Shown here: piece after piece, positions 33,603 to 40,554 of the stretch
How positions within the stretch are numbered: the first letter of the stretch is position 1
Layout of the letters: the number at the start of each line of letters is the position of its first letter
DNA from: Deltaproteobacteria bacterium
GTDB taxonomy: Bacteria > Desulfobacterota > Syntrophia > Syntrophales > Smithellaceae
Direction of reading: 5' to 3'
Assembly: GCA_022703375.1 (NCBI GenBank)
Contig: JAKLDS010000009.1
Location: 1 to 58,932, forward strand
Length of the DNA stretch: 58,932 nt
Translations under genes and position numbers: made by a program
The notes under the pieces: model-generated
Database searches by the model: none
What the model was told of the DNA's origin: nothing
What the model saw: the letters and a program-made list of their open reading frames with translations, nothing else

Positions 33603-33678
33603 AAAACCCTTGAAGATTCCTGCCGTCGTGAGGCGGTAGGCGGCACCTATGGCCGTGAGAAGTCTTCCGGGGTTTTTT
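33603..33678 (+). ncRNA. Candidate three-way-junction structured RNA
   Basis: The sequence folds on paper into a three-way junction. P1 pairs 33603-33618 with 33661-33676 (15 of 16 pairs, two of them G-U). P2 pairs 33620-33627 with 33632-33639, eight pairs closed by a GUGA tetraloop (GNRA type). P3 pairs 33640-33644 with 33652-33656 around the loop ACCUAUG. The 3' arm of P1 runs into TTTTTT, so the RNA could end there as an sRNA with a built-in terminator or act as a leader element of the gene whose ribosome binding site lies at 33684-33690. I match it to no known family. Confidence 0.6.
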
Positions 33679-33696
33679 ATTCTGGGGAGGTGTAAA

Positions 33697-34047
33697 ATGA
33701 AGAAATCGGCGAAAAGAATTACTTTAAAAGACGGTATCTATCGAGATTCAGAAAATAAGGAAATATCAACATACAAGGAAGATATTGGTTGGATCATACG
33801 GGTAAACTTAGAACCTTTGCAAGATTTTCTGGGAATGTGTCATGAAACCGATGCACAAAGAGAGATGTTTATTGCTGAGGCGTTGTTGGAAAGAGCAGAA
33901 GAAAAAATTTATGAAGCTATTGAATACACTAGGAAGAATTACGGAACAGTCGAATTAGTAAGAGCCACTTATCAACAAGAGGATAAGATAAAACCGGAAA
34001 CCATACTTGATGTCGTTTTTACACCAAGCAAGGAGGTGGCAGCATGA
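33697..34047 (+). CDS. Hypothetical element protein (116 residues)
   Basis: The product starts at ATG 33697 behind GGGAGGTGT; an upstream in-frame ATG at 33649 lies within the structured RNA and is unlikely. The protein is soluble and charged (KKSAKRITLKDGIYRDSENK, later AEEKIYEAIEYTRKNYG) with no family I know. The stop overlaps the start of the next, frameshifted gene by ATGA, showing that the two were coupled. Confidence 0.65.
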   Translation: MKKSAKRITLKDGIYRDSENKEISTYKEDIGWIIRVNLEPLQDFLGMCHETDAQREMFIAEALLERAEEKIYEAIEYTRKNYGTVELVRATYQQEDKIKPETILDVVFTPSKEVAA

Positions 34048-34296
34048 AAAACGTGACTGACTGCACTAAAGTGCAGTTATGAACGGGAAGGCTGGACAGC
34101 GCTGGGATATGCAAGCTGGCGGGAATGTGTGGTTAAGGAATTTAATCAAAATGAGCGTTATCTTTATCGTCAACTAGAGGCGGCACAAACGGAAAAAGTG
34201 ATTTCGCCCTTGGGCGAAAAAGAAATTCCAGAAGGCCAACTCCGTCCCCTGTCTAAACTCGAACCACAAAGGATAAGAAAATGGATTGATCAATAA
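34044..34296 (+). pseudogene. Frameshifted gene related to phage/plasmid GYASWRECV proteins
   Basis: The frame opens at ATG 34044, overlapping the previous stop, but ends after 12 codons at TGA 34080. In the +1 frame from 34078 a long open stretch continues to TAA 34296 with EREGWTALGYASWRECVVKEF and LRPLSKLEPQRIRKW, a pattern I know from proteins carried by phages and plasmids near ParB- and methylase-type genes. No start codon exists in that frame, so the gene is frameshifted or needs a +1 shift at the stop. A perfect 8-bp inverted repeat with a 2-nt loop (34060-34077) sits exactly at the junction. Confidence 0.65.
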
Positions 34297-34348
34297 TCAA
34301 AAAAGAGCGATAAATAATCAGGGAAATGAATTCAAGGGGGACAAGACT

Positions 34349-34981
34349 ATGCGCGATAAAGTTATGAAAAAGCAATCTTTATTTGTAATGCTTTGTTGCT
34401 CTTGCCTATGTTTCTTGATAGGGTGCGGGGCACGTATTCAGATGAAAGTTGACAGTTACCTCAATCAAGACTTGAATATTTCAGAGTACAAAAGCTTCTC
34501 TTTCCTTCCAACAAACAATGAAAAGCCCCTCATGGAAAAACAATTGTTCGCGTTTATTAGAAGTGAAATGGAGAAAAAAGGATATATTTACAATGATAAA
34601 GAGCCGCAATTTCTCATTGCCGTTCAGTCCGGGATACAATCACAGGAGAAGCAGCACAGAGTACGCTCACGCCCTATTCAAGTGTACCAACCACCACCTG
34701 TAGGATCAATAGGTAAATACGGAACTTGGCAAACGCAATATGTTACAGAAGGCGGCGGGACATATACTGATAGCACAAGGTGGATGAAGATAGACTTTAT
34801 TGATGTTATAAATAAAAAACCGGGCGATAAGCTAACTTACCTATGGCAAGGGGAAGTTACGAGCAAGGGAAGTCTTGAATTAAATCAGGTGGCAAAATGC
34901 TTAATATCCGGGTTGCTTTCCGACTATCCAGTCAAGCTGCCTAAATCTACACGGACAATTAAACTCAATGAATGTAACTAG
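34349..34981 (+). CDS. Lipoprotein (DUF4136-like) carried by the element
   Basis: From ATG 34349 (behind AAGGGGG) the product is 210 residues. It has a lipoprotein signal with hydrophobic core and lipobox LIGC (Cys26), then a DUF4136-like domain: IQMKVDSYLNQDLNISEYKSF, LIAVQSG and a C-terminal KIDFIDVINKKPGDKLTYLWQGE strand region. DUF4136 lipoproteins are outer-membrane or periplasmic proteins of unknown role. It is the only exported protein of the element and may be cargo, for instance altering the cell surface against other phages; this is speculation. An earlier in-frame ATG at 34286 overlaps the preceding pseudogene and lacks a ribosome binding site. Confidence 0.75.
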   Translation: MRDKVMKKQSLFVMLCCSCLCFLIGCGARIQMKVDSYLNQDLNISEYKSFSFLPTNNEKPLMEKQLFAFIRSEMEKKGYIYNDKEPQFLIAVQSGIQSQEKQHRVRSRPIQVYQPPPVGSIGKYGTWQTQYVTEGGGTYTDSTRWMKIDFIDVINKKPGDKLTYLWQGEVTSKGSLELNQVAKCLISGLLSDYPVKLPKSTRTIKLNECN

Positions 34982-34985
34982 ATAT

Positions 34986-35046
34986 TTTGAGGCCATAGGG
35001 TAGCTCCCGAAAAGCCGGTAATTCCCACCGGCCTTGGCCTCATTAC
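34986..35046 (+). ncRNA. Second candidate structured RNA or attenuator
   Basis: Between the lipoprotein and the 450-residue gene, pairing gives an outer stem 34988-34995 with 35035-35042 (8 bp), a small GGG/CCC hairpin (34998-35008) and a 6-bp stem GCCGGT/ACCGGC (35014-35019 with 35027-35032) around the loop AATTCCC. There is no T-run, so it is not a standard terminator. It may be a regulatory RNA; its size recalls phage antisense RNAs such as C4, but I cannot claim identity. Confidence 0.45.
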
Positions 35047-35072
35047 TTTTGGGATACTTGTGAGGGAAGGCA

Positions 35073-36425
35073 ATGAAAACATACCCGGCGAATAAAGCGA
35101 AAAAATCCCTTGAAGCTATCTATCCCCTAGAATGGGAAGAAAAGGCATTGACGGAAGTCATTCAAGGTTTTCAATCATCATGGGGGAAAGACCGGGAACG
35201 CTTCGAAGAATTGTCAAAGGAAAATGAAAGCATCAACGCACCCCTTCCGACATTTGAATCAGAAAGCAAAGAACTAATTGCCTTAAATGAAAAGACCTTT
35301 CGTCTACTAATTCTTCGAGAGCCTTTCCTATATCGTATTTTGGCCTATATCTCGCTTGCACAGGAAGACCAAAGGACAAAAAAAGCCTTCTTTGAAAAGT
35401 ACCTTCACAGAAATATCTTAGAGACCTATTATGAAATCTTAACCTTTGAAAACATATTGGAAAAGTCTGAACTTGCCAAAAGCCACAACGTTTCCGGGAT
35501 ACCACTTCATTCCTGTTTTGTCGGGAAAGTCTTGAAATACCTTCTTGATAAAGCTGATAGTCAACGGATGTCAGATTTCAATATCCCGGAGTGTATGAGG
35601 GTTGAAAAAACAAAGAACGGTTTAATCTTTTTCTATCTTAATGAGGCTGACTATAAAAGCCCCCTGGCCGATGAAATTATTGATGACATCCTTTATAAAA
35701 CAATTGTCAATTCACACCGTGATAGACGGCAACGTCTTTTCTTTGGTAAGGATTTAGATAACCCAGAATATAAAATTATCAAACGATTCCGGGGCAAGGA
35801 AAAGAAAATCTCTTTTCAAATGTTACCAAAATACGCAGGTCTTATCCGGAAGACAGCAAAGAAAGACCCAAAATATAAAGAAAATGAAGACGTCATAAAA
35901 AAAGGAATCCCATTACAAGTCTGGCAAGACCTCGAAAATAAAGTCGTCATGCTTTTCCTTGAAGCTGTTCTTGACCAACCACCGGAGAAAACAAAACCCG
36001 CAAAATTACCTTTTTCAGCTTTCATTAAAAATCAGCTTTTATGGCGTACCAGCAAAGAATGGGAAGACAAATCTATCCAAATCAATAAAAAGCGAATCAG
36101 TAAGGAAGCCTTAGAGCATGAATGTGAAAGCCTTGATGACTGGCTTGATCAAAACGATGAAGAGCTAGGAAGGCGCAGTCATATTATCAAAGACGGAAAG
36201 GCCATTAACCCGGAAAATAATCTTTTAGACGATGAACAAGTTACACTGAAACAGAAGCTTCTAGAATATCTTTTAAAAACAACCGACAAAAAGCTTAAAA
36301 GGTTAATGCAGATTCATACCCAAAAAGGCGATGTAAGGCTGTCAGATGCTGACCAGAAATTTTATTCCCGGAATTGGAATGATACGATAAAAAAACTTCG
36401 AGATAAGTTCCATATCCCCATCTAA
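35073..36425 (+). CDS. Large hypothetical element protein (450 residues)
   Basis: I do not recognise this protein. It is soluble, highly charged and mostly helical. The N-terminal half has ILREPFLYRILAYISLAQEDQ and the region near 260-300 has ISFQMLPKYAGLIRKTAKKDP. Toward the C-terminus, FSAFIKNQLLWRTSKEWE, an acidic CESLDDWLDQNDEE stretch and LLEYLLKTTDKKLKRLMQIHTQKGD followed by DQKFYSRNWNDTIKKLRDKF are laid out like sigma-factor-type or recombination-directing helical domains, but the match is too weak to name. It is the longest gene of the element, followed by an intrinsic terminator, which makes it a single transcriptional unit with the genes before it. Confidence 0.6.
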   Translation: MKTYPANKAKKSLEAIYPLEWEEKALTEVIQGFQSSWGKDRERFEELSKENESINAPLPTFESESKELIALNEKTFRLLILREPFLYRILAYISLAQEDQRTKKAFFEKYLHRNILETYYEILTFENILEKSELAKSHNVSGIPLHSCFVGKVLKYLLDKADSQRMSDFNIPECMRVEKTKNGLIFFYLNEADYKSPLADEIIDDILYKTIVNSHRDRRQRLFFGKDLDNPEYKIIKRFRGKEKKISFQMLPKYAGLIRKTAKKDPKYKENEDVIKKGIPLQVWQDLENKVVMLFLEAVLDQPPEKTKPAKLPFSAFIKNQLLWRTSKEWEDKSIQINKKRISKEALEHECESLDDWLDQNDEELGRRSHIIKDGKAINPENNLLDDEQVTLKQKLLEYLLKTTDKKLKRLMQIHTQKGDVRLSDADQKFYSRNWNDTIKKLRDKFHIPI

Positions 36426-36449
36426 GAAAACCTTTGTTTCGCCTATCAT

Positions 36450-36478
36450 ACCCCACGGCTAATAGCATGGGGTTTTTT
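36450..36478 (+). terminator. Intrinsic terminator after the 450-residue gene
   Basis: ACCCCA (36450-36455) pairs with TGGGGT (36468-36473) and is followed by TTTTT. It lies 25 nt after the stop. Confidence 0.75.
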
Positions 36479-36584
36479 ATTGCCTAAAATATTTTCACTT
36501 TTTATGTCCGATTTTCCTGCCTTCTTCCTATTTATATCTTAACGGGATGAAAATCCTGAATCCAATGCAAACGAGGTATGAAAA

Positions 36585-36821
36585 ATGAAACAGACAAATG
36601 CAAAAGTACCCATCCTAGACATTCACCTAGCTTCTTATCTTTCCCTCAACGGTACACCCCCCGAATTTACAAAGCAAGGTAGCCGTGTTGTCTTCGAGTT
36701 TCCTTCAACGCCGGAAGTTACAAAACTGACACGAGCTTACAATGAAAACCCTTCTGTCAAGATTCTTGATTATGTTCATCACTTGCGGAAGACCCGTTCA
36801 ATGATGCTTGCAGCGCGATAA
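36585..36821 (+). CDS. DUF5659-type small protein
   Basis: The 78-residue product reads LDIHLASYLSLNGTPPEFTKQG, RVVFEFPSTPEVTKLTRAYNENPSVKILDYVHHLRKTRSMM, the pattern of DUF5659, a small domain common in phages and mobile elements, often near primases. Function is unknown. A GAGGT site is 8 nt before the ATG. It starts the replication block and is followed 23 nt later by the CHC2 gene. Confidence 0.75.
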   Translation: MKQTNAKVPILDIHLASYLSLNGTPPEFTKQGSRVVFEFPSTPEVTKLTRAYNENPSVKILDYVHHLRKTRSMMLAAR

Positions 36822-36844
36822 TCACAGGCAATAAGGAAACGGCA

Positions 36845-37369
36845 ATGGAAAACAAACCTGATATTATTGCAACCATAGAACATGAAGGCTTTACGGTAAA
36901 GCGGAAAGGCCATGCTTTATGGCTTTCCTGCCCCTTCCATGAAGACAAGACCCCATCTTTGAAGATTAATCCTGACAAGCAAACATTCTATTGTTTTTCC
37001 TGTAATAGTGGCGGTGACTCAATCACCTTCATTCAAAAGCTGCATGGGTTATCATTTAAAGACGCGCTTCAATATCTAAACATTGAAGGCAATCACCCCG
37101 TAAAGATTAATCCGAAGGAGAGAACCAAGCGCGATTTATTAAAAGCCTTTAGGTTATGGGAAAAGGAATATTTGCGTCAGCTTACAGATTATTACCGGGA
37201 AATTCATGACACGTTGAGGCAATACAGCACTATGGAAGCAATTGAATTATTTGCCATAGACCTGCACCGGTTGCCTGTTGTCGAACATCGCTTAGAAATC
37301 CTGTTCAATGGTACCGACGAAGAAAAATATGAACTTTACCAAGGAGTCAATGTGAATGGAAAAATTTAA
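36845..37369 (+). CDS. CHC2 zinc-finger primase-like protein
   Basis: The 174-residue protein has the DnaG-type CHC2 zinc ribbon: CPFHEDKTPSLKINPDKQTFYCFSCNSGGDSITFIQ (about residues 30-65), with Cys, His and two Cys as ligands. The catalytic TOPRIM domain of DnaG is missing, so by itself it should recognise template DNA rather than make primers. A C-terminal helical region follows. It overlaps the ATPase gene by 14 nt, and the two likely form a primase-helicase pair for element replication. Confidence 0.85.
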   Translation: MENKPDIIATIEHEGFTVKRKGHALWLSCPFHEDKTPSLKINPDKQTFYCFSCNSGGDSITFIQKLHGLSFKDALQYLNIEGNHPVKINPKERTKRDLLKAFRLWEKEYLRQLTDYYREIHDTLRQYSTMEAIELFAIDLHRLPVVEHRLEILFNGTDEEKYELYQGVNVNGKI

Positions 37370-38357
37370 TTTAGCAGAAAAATTGCTCGAAGAATACAGT
37401 CAGAAAAATAGTGACACCCCTACTGATTTAATAATGGAACAACCTAACTCATCGTGGATAAAGATCATTGATGCTGTTGATTTCATGAGTCTGGAATTGC
37501 CACCGAGGGAAAACATACTTGCGCCTTGGTTGCCTTGCCAAGGGCTGGCTATGATTTACGCACCGCGTGGCGTAGGAAAAACGTATGTTACGTTAAGCAT
37601 TGCCTATGCTGTGACAAGCGGAACTTCCGTTTTCGGCTGGCAGGCAGATAAACCGCGAGGCGTTCTGTATATTGATGGAGAAATGCCCGCTTCAGCGCTA
37701 CAGGAACGACTAGCTAACATTAGCCTCAGTAACAATCAAGAACCCACTGCACCATTGCGCTTTTATACACCTGATTTGCAAGAAACGCCGCGAATGATCA
37801 ACCTTGCCTGTGATGATGACCAAAAGGAATTACAAGGACACCTTGAAGGCATAGAGCTGATAATTGTGGATACTATTTCAACACTTTGTAAAGCAGGCCG
37901 TGAAAATGAGGGGGAAAGCTGGCTACCTATTCAGACGTGGGCACTTCAACAGCGGGCAGCACATCGCTCTATCTTATTCATTCATCATGCAGGAAAAAAC
38001 GGAGAACAGCGGGGAACGTCACGCCGTGAGGATGTTCTTGATACCGTTATTTCACTGAAACATCCGGGCGATTATACGCCGGACAAAGGGGCAAACTTTG
38101 AAGTTCATTTTGAAAAATCCAGAGGAATCTATGGCGATGACACAAAACCGTTTGAAGCACAATTAACCACCTTGCCGGATGGCAAGCTTCAATGGCTTAC
38201 GATGCCGCTGGAAGAATCCACAGTTGATAAAGTTGCAAAGCTTATTAATGAGGGTGTTTCACAACATGAAATTGCAGAGATGCTCAAAATACAAAAAGGC
38301 TCTGTTTCCAAAGCTAAAAAAAAGGCAGCGGAGCGCGGGCTTTTATCAAAACAATAA
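37356..38357 (+). CDS. RepA-like AAA ATPase / hexameric helicase
   Basis: The 333-residue protein has a RecA-type core: Walker A APRGVGKTYVTLS (about 66-78), a Walker B-like LIIVDTIST (about 167-175), IHHAGKNGEQRGTSRREDV as sensor region, and a C-terminal helix-turn-helix (VSQHEIAEMLKIQKGSVSKAKKKA). It resembles plasmid RepA and AAA_25 proteins, replicative helicases of RSF1010-like plasmids and satellites. The C-terminal DNA-binding helix could bind the GGAAAC repeats that begin right after the gene. Confidence 0.85.
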   Translation: MEKFNLAEKLLEEYSQKNSDTPTDLIMEQPNSSWIKIIDAVDFMSLELPPRENILAPWLPCQGLAMIYAPRGVGKTYVTLSIAYAVTSGTSVFGWQADKPRGVLYIDGEMPASALQERLANISLSNNQEPTAPLRFYTPDLQETPRMINLACDDDQKELQGHLEGIELIIVDTISTLCKAGRENEGESWLPIQTWALQQRAAHRSILFIHHAGKNGEQRGTSRREDVLDTVISLKHPGDYTPDKGANFEVHFEKSRGIYGDDTKPFEAQLTTLPDGKLQWLTMPLEESTVDKVAKLINEGVSQHEIAEMLKIQKGSVSKAKKKAAERGLLSKQ

Positions 38358-38541
38358 GTTTCCTTGTTTCCCTGTATAGGGAAGGAAACTGGGAAACTTT
38401 TTATAAAAAAAGGAAACTCGAAGGGAAACCGCATGGAAACAAGAACACTGAAAGCCTTATCTGTACTGCGTTTGAAAGGAAACCAGCAAGGAAACCACAG
38501 GGAAACTATAAGTTTCCCACAGGAAAAATCAAGGGAAACTT
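38358..38541. repeat. GGAAAC repeat cluster, candidate replication origin
   Basis: Within about 185 bp I count nine GGAAAC copies on the plus strand and three GTTTCC copies, often with neighbouring bases AAGG or AGGG in common. The first 40 bp form a large palindrome (AGTTTCCTT...AAGGAAACT with inner CCCTGTATAGGG). Such iteron-like clusters next to a RepA-type helicase gene are the usual form of a replication origin. The next small gene starts inside the cluster, so some copies are coding. Confidence 0.55.
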
Positions 38542-38735
38542 TAGAAATAATTGCCGATGCAATCCTTCAGGATGCTTGCCGGAAAATTCAGGCTTCGGGA
38601 TATTGGATGCCGACACCGGCGATAAGAAGGCTGGAAGATGAAATTAATAATCTTTATTTTGATGTTGTATCCGGCAAAGCTTCTTTAGAGAATTTTAAAG
38701 CGCTAGTTAATCAATGGACAATAACAAAGCAATAA
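38433..38735 (+). CDS. Small hypothetical protein of the replication block
   Basis: From ATG 38433 the product is 100 residues with no known domain. The first third is encoded by the GGAAAC repeats and so has low complexity in a KGNQQGNHRET pattern; the rest is helical (ETLEIIADAILQDACRKIQASGYWMPTPAIRRLEDEINNLYF). It lies 76 nt after the helicase gene. It could be a regulator of replication. The upstream in-frame ATG at 38364 is within the palindrome and lacks a ribosome binding site. Confidence 0.55.
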   Translation: METRTLKALSVLRLKGNQQGNHRETISFPQEKSRETLEIIADAILQDACRKIQASGYWMPTPAIRRLEDEINNLYFDVVSGKASLENFKALVNQWTITKQ

Positions 38736-38753
38736 CAAACAGGAGGTAATAAA

Positions 38754-39074
38754 ATGCCAATATTAAAGTATGGAGGACAGAGTTATCAAATACCGTTTAA
38801 TGCAAACAAGATCGCGGAATTAATATCTCAGGGTCATACAATACAACCTGATCCTGACATTGATGAGGCTACACTAAAGGCGCATCAATCCTTGATACGA
38901 CGACTATTAGAAAATCGTCAGAGCAATCAACAACCTGGCACACAGACCAAAACAAACCCTTCACCTATTGAAGTTGGAGGAAAAACAGTGGTGCTTCCTA
39001 AATTACAGCAAGCTAATAATACTTACCAACCTACAGGGCTGTTGAGTAGCCCGTTATGGAAAAAACTAACCTAA
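38754..39074 (+). CDS. Small hypothetical protein
   Basis: The 106-residue product (LKYGGQSYQIPFNANKIAELI start, IEVGGKTVVLPKL near the end) has two similar short strand pairs, GGQSYQIPF and GGKTVVLPK, hinting at an internal duplication. A perfect AGGAGGT site precedes the ATG. I recognise no family. It lies between the replication genes and the terminase-like gene. Confidence 0.6.
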   Translation: MPILKYGGQSYQIPFNANKIAELISQGHTIQPDPDIDEATLKAHQSLIRRLLENRQSNQQPGTQTKTNPSPIEVGGKTVVLPKLQQANNTYQPTGLLSSPLWKKLT

Positions 39075-39117
39075 AAATAAACCAACATAGATGTAAACCA
39101 TCTGGAGGCCAATTAAC

Positions 39118-39663
39118 ATGAAACGAGTCAACGATGAAGAATTAAAAAAGATGTTCGAAGAAGAGGGAAAAACTAAACGCGCAATTGCTAAGCACTTTGA
39201 TGTTTCTGAACAATATATCGGCAAGCGTCTTAAACAATTAGAAGCTTTCAGACTGCCAGAATCTTTTGAACGCTTATCCGTAAAACAGAAGAAATATGCT
39301 CTAGCTATCGCTGAAGGCAAGAATCAGACGGATGCTGCCATGACCGCCTATAATTGTGCGGATAGGACTTCAGCAAAAGCCCTTGGCTGCAAGGAATCGA
39401 AAGACCCGGACGTTGCCATTGCTATTTCAGACTTACTTCATCAGGAAGGCATAGGACGCAGAAAGAGGATTCAAAGACTAAGGGACATGATCGAATGTCA
39501 GGACTTGTCAATTGTTGGAAAAGGTTTAGATATGGCTAATAAGCTGGTGGGGGAATATGCACCGCAGCAAGTGGAAATCATATCAGATAGCGAAATCCGA
39601 CTACTTCTGGATAATCTGCCACAGCCACCTATTGATATCGAAGCGAAAGTAATCGAAGACTAA
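39118..39663 (+). CDS. Terminase small-subunit-like protein
   Basis: The 181-residue product has an N-terminal helix-turn-helix (KTKRAIAKHFDVSEQYIGKRLKQL, about residues 18-41) and a terminase-small-subunit segment LSVKQKKYALAIAEGKNQTDAAMTAYNC with the paired DPDVAIAISDLL helix (to about 110). Small terminases recognise packaging sites on phage DNA. In PICI-type satellites a satellite-coded TerS redirects the helper phage packaging machine. No large terminase is present. A small possible second frame continues past the stop (to about 39796) but shows no family, so I ignore it. Confidence 0.75.
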   Translation: MKRVNDEELKKMFEEEGKTKRAIAKHFDVSEQYIGKRLKQLEAFRLPESFERLSVKQKKYALAIAEGKNQTDAAMTAYNCADRTSAKALGCKESKDPDVAIAISDLLHQEGIGRRKRIQRLRDMIECQDLSIVGKGLDMANKLVGEYAPQQVEIISDSEIRLLLDNLPQPPIDIEAKVIED

Positions 39664-39851
39664 ACCAGACAAATGCTGCTCGTAAAGAGACAGGCAAGTT
39701 ATACATTAAATCCGATGCCGTTGACCTCCCACCACCCCTAAGGGGAATAGTTGCACCTGAGACAAACGTGGCGAGGCAGAACGGGTACTAATAATAACCT
39801 AACCATTTATCGAACCAGTCGAGAATGTTCTTTATGTAAAGGACAGACCAC

Positions 39852-40178
39852 ATGAACGATGATGATACAATGATGAATGCTTTAACTTTGCAGATACAAC
39901 CCTTCTTTATTCAGGCAATGGGCGATCACATAATTGAACGGCTAAAGCCTATTATCGGAAAGATGAAGCAAGAAGATGATTCTATCTTAGATGTAAAAGG
40001 CATTGCTGCTTATTTGAACGTTGATGAAAACTGGATATACCAAAGAACACGCAAGCAAGAGATACCTTTTATCAAAAAGGGCAAGTATTGTATGTTTAGA
40101 AAATCGGCCATTGATACATGGTTGAATCAGGACGCGATTAAGCCACTATCACCATTTACGCAACAGAAAAAGACATAA
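39852..40178 (+). CDS. Excisionase/HTH_17-type DNA-binding protein
   Basis: The 108-residue product has the MerR-like HTH_17 fold of excisionases in its second half: ILDVKGIAAYLNVDENWIYQRTRKQEIPFIKKGKYCMFRKSAIDTWL. This wing-and-helix layout bends DNA at attachment sites and helps the integrase excise the element. The N-terminal 40 residues are a separate helical region. It is encoded upstream of the repressor and integrase. Confidence 0.8.
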   Translation: MNDDDTMMNALTLQIQPFFIQAMGDHIIERLKPIIGKMKQEDDSILDVKGIAAYLNVDENWIYQRTRKQEIPFIKKGKYCMFRKSAIDTWLNQDAIKPLSPFTQQKKT

Positions 40179-40291
40179 CAGGCATTCAGATTACTAATCG
40201 TATTACACAAATGGAAACCATTGATATTTATTGCACAAATTTCATGCTGTATAGTGAATTGTATATTGAAAAAATATTTACATTTTCCCCC

Positions 40292-40320
40292 TTGACATGA
40301 ACAATGTTCATCTGTATATT
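40292..40320 (+). promoter_or_regulatory. Promoter with operator for the XRE regulator
   Basis: TTGACA (40292-40297), 17-nt spacer and TATATT (40315-40320) form a near-perfect promoter. The spacer contains the palindrome TGAACAATGTTCA (40298-40310). Transcription should start at about 40327, which is the A of the ATG used by the regulator, so its mRNA may be leaderless. Confidence 0.75.
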
Positions 40321-40326
40321 AAAGCC

Positions 40327-40554
40327 ATGAAGAATTGGATACCGAAAGAAATTAAGGAATTCAGAACGCGCTTAAACCTTTACCAGAAAGACTTTGCTCA
40401 AAAGATAGGGGTAACAGAGAGGTATGTTATTTATCTTGAAAAGGGGGTGAGACAACCAAGCAAGACATTAAAGATTTTATTATCCATATTAGAAAAACAG
40501 GAAAACGAGAAAGGAAAGGAGATTGTAAATCATGGCAAAAGAAAACTATCCTAA
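40327..40554 (+). CDS. XRE-family regulator (75 residues)
   Basis: From ATG 40327 the product is 75 residues with one HTH_3 domain: IKEFRTRLNLYQKDFAQKIGVTERYVIYLEKGVRQPS. An in-frame ATG at 40297 falls inside the promoter and cannot be the start. The gene overlaps the integrase gene by 23 nt. A leaderless message and an operator inside the spacer suggest an autoregulated repressor like lambda CI, controlling int or the element state. Its small size argues against an LexA-type self-cleaving repressor. Confidence 0.75.
   Translation: MKNWIPKEIKEFRTRLNLYQKDFAQKIGVTERYVIYLEKGVRQPSKTLKILLSILEKQENEKGKEIVNHGKRKLS

Noticed and set aside
39664-39796. A continuation of the TerS-like gene in another frame
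   Set aside because: The open stretch has no start, no family and is short; most likely chance or decay.
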